DNA of 64,000 bases from Spirochaetia bacterium (GTDB lineage Bacteria; Spirochaetota; Spirochaetia; Treponematales; Treponemataceae), in NCBI GenBank assembly GCA_900767955.1, contig CAAGBC010000022.1, positions 160,839 through 224,838 of the forward strand, written 5' to 3'. The position numbers were made by a program, and so were the translations under genes. The notes below the pieces were generated by a model. The model made no database searches, was not told the DNA's origin, and saw only the letters and a program-made list of their open reading frames with translations. Positions 59,176 to 64,000 of this stretch are shown here, piece by piece; position 1 is the stretch's first letter, and the number at the start of each line of letters is the position of its first letter.

Positions 59176-61140
59176 ATGTCTGCTACTTACGGTGCTAGTA
59201 ATATCCAAGTTTTAAAAGGATTAGAGGCTGTTCGTAAAAGACCTGGTATGTACATTGGTTCAACAGGTCCTAAAGGATTGCATCATCTTGTTTATGAAAC
59301 TGTAGATAACTCTATAGATGAAGCAATGGCTGGATATTGTGATAATATCATCATTGCTCTTGAAAAAGATGATATTGTTCGTGTTGAAGATAATGGACGC
59401 GGTATTCCTGTAGATATTCACCCAACAGAAAAAATTAGTGCTTTGGAACTTGTATTAACTAGACTTCATGCTGGTGGAAAATTTGATAAAGGTTCATATA
59501 AAGTTTCTGGTGGTTTGCATGGTGTTGGTGTTTCTTGTGTAAACGCTCTTTCAGATTGGCTTGAAGCAACTATTTATAAAGATGGCCAAATTCATCAACA
59601 AAAATATGAAAGAGGAATTCCAAAAACAAAAGTTGAAGTAATTGGAACTACAGATAAACACGGAACTACAATTCGTTGGAAAGCAGATAAAACAATTTTT
59701 ACTGAAACAACAACTTATGATTATGATGTTCTAAAAGACAGACTTAGAGAACTTGCTTTCTTAAACAGTGGTGTAACAATTACATTCCGTGATGAACGCT
59801 TAGAAAATCCAAAAGAAGAAGTTTTAAGATACGAAGGTGGAATTAACGAATTTGTAAGAAGTATTGATGAAGGCAAAAATGTTGTTCCTACTGAACCAAT
59901 TTATATTTATGAAGAAAAAGATGATGTAATTACAGAAATTTCAATGCATTACAACACATCTTTTGCAGAAAATATTAGAACTTATGTAAATGATATTAAT
60001 ACTCGTGACGGTGGAACTCACTTAGACGGTTTTAAAACAGCTCTTACATTTGTTTTAAATAAATGTCTTGATAATAACGAAAAACTTAAAAAACAATTTG
60101 AAAAAGACACAAGTGATAAAAGCAAAAAGTCTGAAGAAAACAAAGGCGAAAAACTTATGGGCGAAGATGTTCGTTCAGGTTTGACTTGTGTTATTTCTAT
60201 GAAAGTTCCTGAACCAGAATTTGTTGGTCAGACAAAAGATAAACTTGGAAATACTGAAGTTGCAACAATTGTTAATCAAATTGTAAAAGAAAAATTAACT
60301 ATTTACTTTGAACAAAATCCACAAGTTACAGAAATTATTCTTAAAAAAGCAATGGATGAAGCAAAGGCTAGAATTGCTGCTCGTAAAGCAAAAGACAATA
60401 TGCGTAAAAAAACAATGTCTGATGGCTTTGGACTTCCAGAAAAACTTGCTGACTGTTCATTAAAAAATCCTGAACTTTGTGAAGTATACATAGTCGAAGG
60501 AGATTCTGCTGGTGGTTCAGCAAAGAAAGGTCGTGATCCAAAAACACAAGCTATTCTTCCACTTTGGGGAAAAATGCTTAATGTAGAAAAAGTTCGTCCT
60601 GAAAAAGTAATGAATAACGATAAACTTGAACCAGTTATTGCAACATTAGGTGCAGGTTTTGGAAAAGATTTTAATATTGAAAAATTGCGTTATCATAAAA
60701 TTATTATTATGGCCGATGCCGATGTTGACGGAAGCCATATCCGAACTTTGCTATTAACTTTCTTTTTTAGATATATGCCACAACTTATTGAAAATGGACA
60801 TATTTATTTAGCAATGCCACCTTTGTATAGCATTAAAAGAACTAAAAATGATAAAAATCCTATTTTTACTTATAGCGATGAAGAACAAGAAAAAGCTCTT
60901 CAATCTTTAGGAGAAAATAGAGATAAAGCTATTATTCAGCGTTATAAAGGTCTTGGTGAAATGGATGGTAAACAGCTTTGGGAAACAACAATGGATCCAA
61001 CTCAAAGAAAAATGAGAGTTGTTACAGTTCCTGATGCTATTGCTGCTGATAAAATATTTAGCGTTTGTATGGGTGAAGAAGTTGAACCTAGACGAAACTT
61101 TATTGAATCTAATTCAAGTTACGCTAATTTGGATATTTAA
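59176..61140 (+). CDS. gyrB: DNA gyrase subunit B
   Basis: The 654 residues carry the GHKL ATPase region (YETVDNSIDEAMAGYCDN, DNGRGIPV, GGLHGVGVSCVNAL), the transducer part, and the TOPRIM domain with EGDSAGGSAKKGRD and IMADADVDGSHIRTLLL. RYKGLGEMDGKQLWETTM is near the end. A lysine-rich insertion near residue 310 (KDTSDKSKKSEENKGEK) is a small deviation. Pairing with gyrA (33 bases downstream) makes gyrase rather than topoisomerase IV the natural assignment. AAGGAAA precedes the ATG. Confidence 0.96.
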   Translation: MSATYGASNIQVLKGLEAVRKRPGMYIGSTGPKGLHHLVYETVDNSIDEAMAGYCDNIIIALEKDDIVRVEDNGRGIPVDIHPTEKISALELVLTRLHAGGKFDKGSYKVSGGLHGVGVSCVNALSDWLEATIYKDGQIHQQKYERGIPKTKVEVIGTTDKHGTTIRWKADKTIFTETTTYDYDVLKDRLRELAFLNSGVTITFRDERLENPKEEVLRYEGGINEFVRSIDEGKNVVPTEPIYIYEEKDDVITEISMHYNTSFAENIRTYVNDINTRDGGTHLDGFKTALTFVLNKCLDNNEKLKKQFEKDTSDKSKKSEENKGEKLMGEDVRSGLTCVISMKVPEPEFVGQTKDKLGNTEVATIVNQIVKEKLTIYFEQNPQVTEIILKKAMDEAKARIAARKAKDNMRKKTMSDGFGLPEKLADCSLKNPELCEVYIVEGDSAGGSAKKGRDPKTQAILPLWGKMLNVEKVRPEKVMNNDKLEPVIATLGAGFGKDFNIEKLRYHKIIIMADADVDGSHIRTLLLTFFFRYMPQLIENGHIYLAMPPLYSIKRTKNDKNPIFTYSDEEQEKALQSLGENRDKAIIQRYKGLGEMDGKQLWETTMDPTQRKMRVVTVPDAIAADKIFSVCMGEEVEPRRNFIESNSSYANLDI

Positions 61141-61173
61141 TACAGAAAGGTTTAATCTTAAGGAAATACAGAT

Positions 61174-63690
61174 ATGGAAGAAATTAAAACACCAGAAGGT
61201 GGAACAGTTATAAAAATCCCGATTGAGGATGAAGTTAAACAAGCATATATTGACTATTCAATGTCTGTTATTGTTCAGCGTGCATTACCAGATGTTCGTG
61301 ATGGATTAAAACCAGTTCATCGTAGAATTATGTACGCAATGGATACTCTTCATCTTGCTTCTGGTGGTCAAACAAAAAAATGTGCCACAATTGTTGGTGA
61401 AGTTTTAGGTCATTATCACCCACATGGAGATGCTTCTGTTTATGATGCTTTAGTTCGTCTTGGACAAGATTTTGCTCAGCGTTATACAACTGTAACTCCA
61501 CAGGGAAACTTTGGTACAATTGCTGGTGACCCTCCAGCTGCTTATCGTTATACCGAAGCAAAAATGTCTAAAATTACAGAAGAAATGGTTTCTGATATTG
61601 GCAAAAATACTGTTGATATGGTTAGAAACTTTGATGATTCTACAAATGAACCTTCTGTTCTTCCTGGAAAATTTCCTTTCTTACTTTGTAATGGTACAAC
61701 TGGTATTGCTGTTGGTATGGCAACAAATATGCCAAGTCATAACTTGCGTGAAGTAGCTTCTGCAATTAGTGCTTATATTGATAATCCTGAAATTACAATT
61801 GAAGAATTAATGAAGCATGTAAAAGGTCCTGATTTTCCAACTGGTGGAATTATTTACGGAAAAGCTGGAATTAAAAAAGCTTATACAACAGGACGCGGAA
61901 GAGTTACTATTCGTTCAAAATTCACAATAGAAACTGACAAAAAAGGAAAAGAATCTATTGTATTTACAGAAGTTCCTTATGGAGTAAATACAACAAATAT
62001 TATACGCCGTATCAAAGAATTAGTTCGTGATAAACAAATTGAAGGCGTTGTAAATGCAAATGATGAATCTTCTGACAGAACAGGAATGCGTCTTGTAGTT
62101 GATTTAAAACGCGGTGCAATAACAAAAATCGTATTGAATCAACTTTTTGCAAAAACAGATTTACAATCAAACTTTGGTGTAATAAATCTTGCTCTTGTTC
62201 CTCAAGATAAAGAAGGCTCTTTAAGATATGAAGAACCAGGAATTTACGAGCTTCCTTCTCAGTATTTAAAACCAGAAGTTTTAACATTAAAACAATTAAT
62301 TGCACATTTTGTAAAACATCGTGATGAAGTAATTACTCGTCGTACAATTTATGATTTAAAAGTTGCTAAACACAGAATGCATATTTTGCAAGCTTTGATT
62401 ACAGCAATTAATAATATTGATGAAGTAATTAAAATCATCAAAGAAAGTAGAGATACAGAAACTGCAAAACTTGCTTTACAAAAGCGTTTTAATTTTGATG
62501 AAGAACAATCACAAGCAATTGTAGATATGCAACTTAAGCGTCTTACTCATTTGCAGATTGAAGATCTTCAAAAGGAAATTAAAGAACTTCAAGCATGGAT
62601 TGACTATCTTCAGGATTTACTTGATCACCATGAAAAGATTCTTGAAATCATTAAAAATGATACAAATGAACTTGCAGAAAAATTTGGTGATGATAGACGC
62701 ACAGATATAATTGCTGATGAAGTAGAAGAAATTAATGTTGAAGATATGATTAAAGAAGAAGACATGGTTGTCATGATTTCTAAACTTGGATATCTAAAGC
62801 GTGTTTCTGTTACAGCATATAAAAAGCAGGGTAGAGGTGGAACTGGAAGTAACAGCACTTCTTTACTCGAAGATGATTATGTTAGTCAATTATTTATTGG
62901 TTCAACACATGATCATATTTTATTTATCACAAATGCAGGAAAAGCATATTGGGTAAAAGTTCATGAAATTCCAGAAGCATCAAAAGCAAGTCGTGGAACT
63001 CATATTAAGAGTATGATTGCAATTGGTGCTGATGAAGAAATTACAACTGTAGTTACTTTGAAAGAATTCTCTGATGAACAATATTTATTTATGACAACAA
63101 TGAATGGTGTTGTAAAGAAAGTAAAAACTAGCGAATTCTCTAATGCAAAAACAAGAGGAATTATTGGACTTAAACTTAATGCTGGAGATAAACTTATTAG
63201 TGCAATTCCTACTGATGGAAATTCTGAAGTGCTTCTTGTTTCACGCAGAGGAAAAGCTTTACGCTTTACTGAAGAAGATGTTCGTTCTATGGGAAGAGCA
63301 AGTTGTGGAATTAAGGGTCTAAAACTTGCAGAAGGTGATGAAGTTGCTGGAGCAATAAAAGTTATTACAGATGAATCAATTCTTCTTCTTACAGAAAAAG
63401 GATATGGAAAGCGTGTTCACTTTGAAGACTTTAAACCTCATGGAAGAGGAACTGGTGGTCAAAGAATTTTTGGTAACATTGAAGAGCGTGGAGAAATTAT
63501 TGGCTTGCTAACTGTAAAAGATAAAGATGAAATTATTGCAATGACAAGTCAAGGTAAAACTTTGCGTGTTACAGCTGATACTATCAATCACCAAGGAACA
63601 GGTTCTACAGGTGTTAAAGTAGTAAAAATTGCTGAACCAGACTTTTTAGTGGGAGTTGATAAGGTTCCAGAAGAAAAAAAGGATGAATAA
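61174..63690 (+). CDS. gyrA: DNA gyrase subunit A
   Basis: The 838 residues start with the breakage-reunion domain: YSMSVIVQRALPDVRDGLKPVHRRI and the catalytic tyrosine in AAYRYTEAKM (Y126). The quinolone-determining region reads HYHPHGDASVYDALVRLGQDF, so the position of E. coli Ser83 is alanine (A87) and Asp87 is kept (D91). The C-terminal beta-pinwheel follows. Its GyrA box is QGRGGTG (552-558), off the QRRGGKG consensus at two places. With gyrB it introduces negative supercoils. Confidence 0.96.
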   Translation: MEEIKTPEGGTVIKIPIEDEVKQAYIDYSMSVIVQRALPDVRDGLKPVHRRIMYAMDTLHLASGGQTKKCATIVGEVLGHYHPHGDASVYDALVRLGQDFAQRYTTVTPQGNFGTIAGDPPAAYRYTEAKMSKITEEMVSDIGKNTVDMVRNFDDSTNEPSVLPGKFPFLLCNGTTGIAVGMATNMPSHNLREVASAISAYIDNPEITIEELMKHVKGPDFPTGGIIYGKAGIKKAYTTGRGRVTIRSKFTIETDKKGKESIVFTEVPYGVNTTNIIRRIKELVRDKQIEGVVNANDESSDRTGMRLVVDLKRGAITKIVLNQLFAKTDLQSNFGVINLALVPQDKEGSLRYEEPGIYELPSQYLKPEVLTLKQLIAHFVKHRDEVITRRTIYDLKVAKHRMHILQALITAINNIDEVIKIIKESRDTETAKLALQKRFNFDEEQSQAIVDMQLKRLTHLQIEDLQKEIKELQAWIDYLQDLLDHHEKILEIIKNDTNELAEKFGDDRRTDIIADEVEEINVEDMIKEEDMVVMISKLGYLKRVSVTAYKKQGRGGTGSNSTSLLEDDYVSQLFIGSTHDHILFITNAGKAYWVKVHEIPEASKASRGTHIKSMIAIGADEEITTVVTLKEFSDEQYLFMTTMNGVVKKVKTSEFSNAKTRGIIGLKLNAGDKLISAIPTDGNSEVLLVSRRGKALRFTEEDVRSMGRASCGIKGLKLAEGDEVAGAIKVITDESILLLTEKGYGKRVHFEDFKPHGRGTGGQRIFGNIEERGEIIGLLTVKDKDEIIAMTSQGKTLRVTADTINHQGTGSTGVKVVKIAEPDFLVGVDKVPEEKKDE

Positions 63691-63772
63691 TGTTAATAAA
63701 TTATGTAATTCTTTGTAATATAAGGAATTACATAATTTATAATAAATAATTATGCAAAAATCGGATTTTATA
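63691..63772 (+). other. AT-rich spacer after gyrA
   Basis: No gene. The sequence is AT-rich and includes an inverted repeat, AATTATGTAATTC (63697-63709) and GGAATTACATAATT (63724-63737), which may act as a terminator for gyrA although no long T-run follows. Confidence 0.4.
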
Positions 63773-63801
63773 CTGACAAAGAAACTTTATTATTATATAA
63801 T
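63773..63801 (+). promoter_or_regulatory. Strong promoter upstream of a putative small RNA
   Basis: CTGACA (63773-63778), a 17-base spacer and a perfect TATAAT (63796-63801). Confidence 0.65.
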
Positions 63802-63807
63802 TCGATT

Positions 63808-63887
63808 TATTGGGTAGCTAATGAATATTTTAGTAGGGGAAATTCATCAGGCAGAGGACTGTTCATTTTTATGGACAGTCCTTTTTA
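63808..63887 (+). ncRNA. Putative small RNA between gyrA and the window end
   Basis: Transcription from the promoter at 63773-63801 would begin near 63808 and stop at the terminator at 63856-63886, making an RNA of about 80 bases. A 5' hairpin could form from TGAAT and ATTCA. A 26-codon frame from ATG 63821 has no ribosome binding site and runs past the terminator, so it is not a likely gene. The family is not recognised. Confidence 0.45.
63856..63886 (+). terminator. Strong terminator of the putative small RNA
   Basis: GGACTGTTCAT and ATGGACAGTCC pair over 11 positions (one wobble) around a TTTT loop, followed by TTTTT. Confidence 0.85.
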
Positions 63888-63891
63888 TTAT

Positions 63892-63961
63892 GGGCTTGTG
63901 AGCCCGTGAAAATATGGAGCGAAGCGGAATATTTTCACAATAAACCACCCGCTATGCGGGT
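63892..63961. repeat. Cluster of three palindromes
   Basis: GGGCT-TGTG-AGCCC (63892-63905), GTGAAAATAT paired with ATATTTTCAC around an AGCGAAGCG core (63906-63938), and ACCCGC-TAT-GCGGGT (63947-63961). They resemble intergenic palindromic repeats. No open frame crosses them. Confidence 0.7.
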
Positions 63962-64000
63962 GTGCGACAGAGGCTTATAGCAAAGAAAAACTTTCCTCGA

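Noticed and set aside
63821..63901. Small 26-codon gene after gyrA
   Set aside because: No ribosome binding site, and its stop lies beyond a strong terminator.

Overview
This window is a strongly AT-rich bacterial chromosome segment around the replication origin. The best fit is a spirochaete of the genus Treponema or a close relative. Evidence: dnaA, dnaN, recF and a DUF721/DciA gene followed by rpmH, rnpA, yidD, yidC and jag; lipoprotein-rich gene content; a fused cyclophilin-FKBP lipoprotein of a type known from treponemes; and pyruvate phosphate dikinase. This is inferred from gene content; I could not run a database search. No tRNA, rRNA, CRISPR array, transposase or prophage was recognised.

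Layout. 1-3702 (+): end of ptsI, then der, a MerR regulator and an Rsm22-type methyltransferase in a tight operon. 3784-5697 (-): an acyl-CoA synthetase. 5916-10668 (+): a diguanylate cyclase with a large sensory N-terminus, a TetR regulator and a CmpB-type membrane protein. 10702-13676 (-): tex and a small lipoprotein. 13757-22342 (+): trkA-trkH potassium uptake, htpG, a GNAT protein, a sodium/proline symporter and an exported esterase. 22444-28750 (-): a zinc ABC transporter behind an RNA methyltransferase gene, then ppdK. 29140-35198: an S1-domain protein, an MBL hydrolase (-), an unknown protein and the proline operon proA-proB-proC. 35210-40046 (-): an outer-membrane barrel, an FN3-like lipoprotein and an SLBB export protein, with a divergent XRE regulator. 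40530-46821 (-): a MarR-controlled RND efflux operon ending in a PII-like gene. 47005-49051 (+): queH and N-acetylglutamate synthase. 49304-58957 (-): the dual immunophilin, an exported protein, then jag, yidC, yidD, rnpA, rpmH, dciA, recF, dnaN and dnaA. 59176-63690 (+): gyrB and gyrA.

The origin most likely lies between dnaN and dnaA (57261-57526), which holds DnaA boxes and a six-fold TAA array placed like a DnaA-trio element.

The most interesting signals are: (1) six genes whose ATG lies exactly 6 nt after a -10 hexamer with no Shine-Dalgarno sequence, implying frequent leaderless mRNAs beside well-formed SD genes; (2) an almost identical C-terminal tail (YNPFAA..KK) on two unrelated S1-domain RNA-binding proteins, Tex and the 29140 protein; (3) a PII-like gene sealed into an RND efflux operon; (4) a His/Cys-rich tail on the zinc-transporter ATPase; (5) a dispersed palindromic intergenic repeat family; (6) a promoter-plus-terminator unit after gyrA that looks like a small RNA. 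Several starts were moved from the longest reading frame to an internal codon on ribosome-binding-site or promoter evidence.
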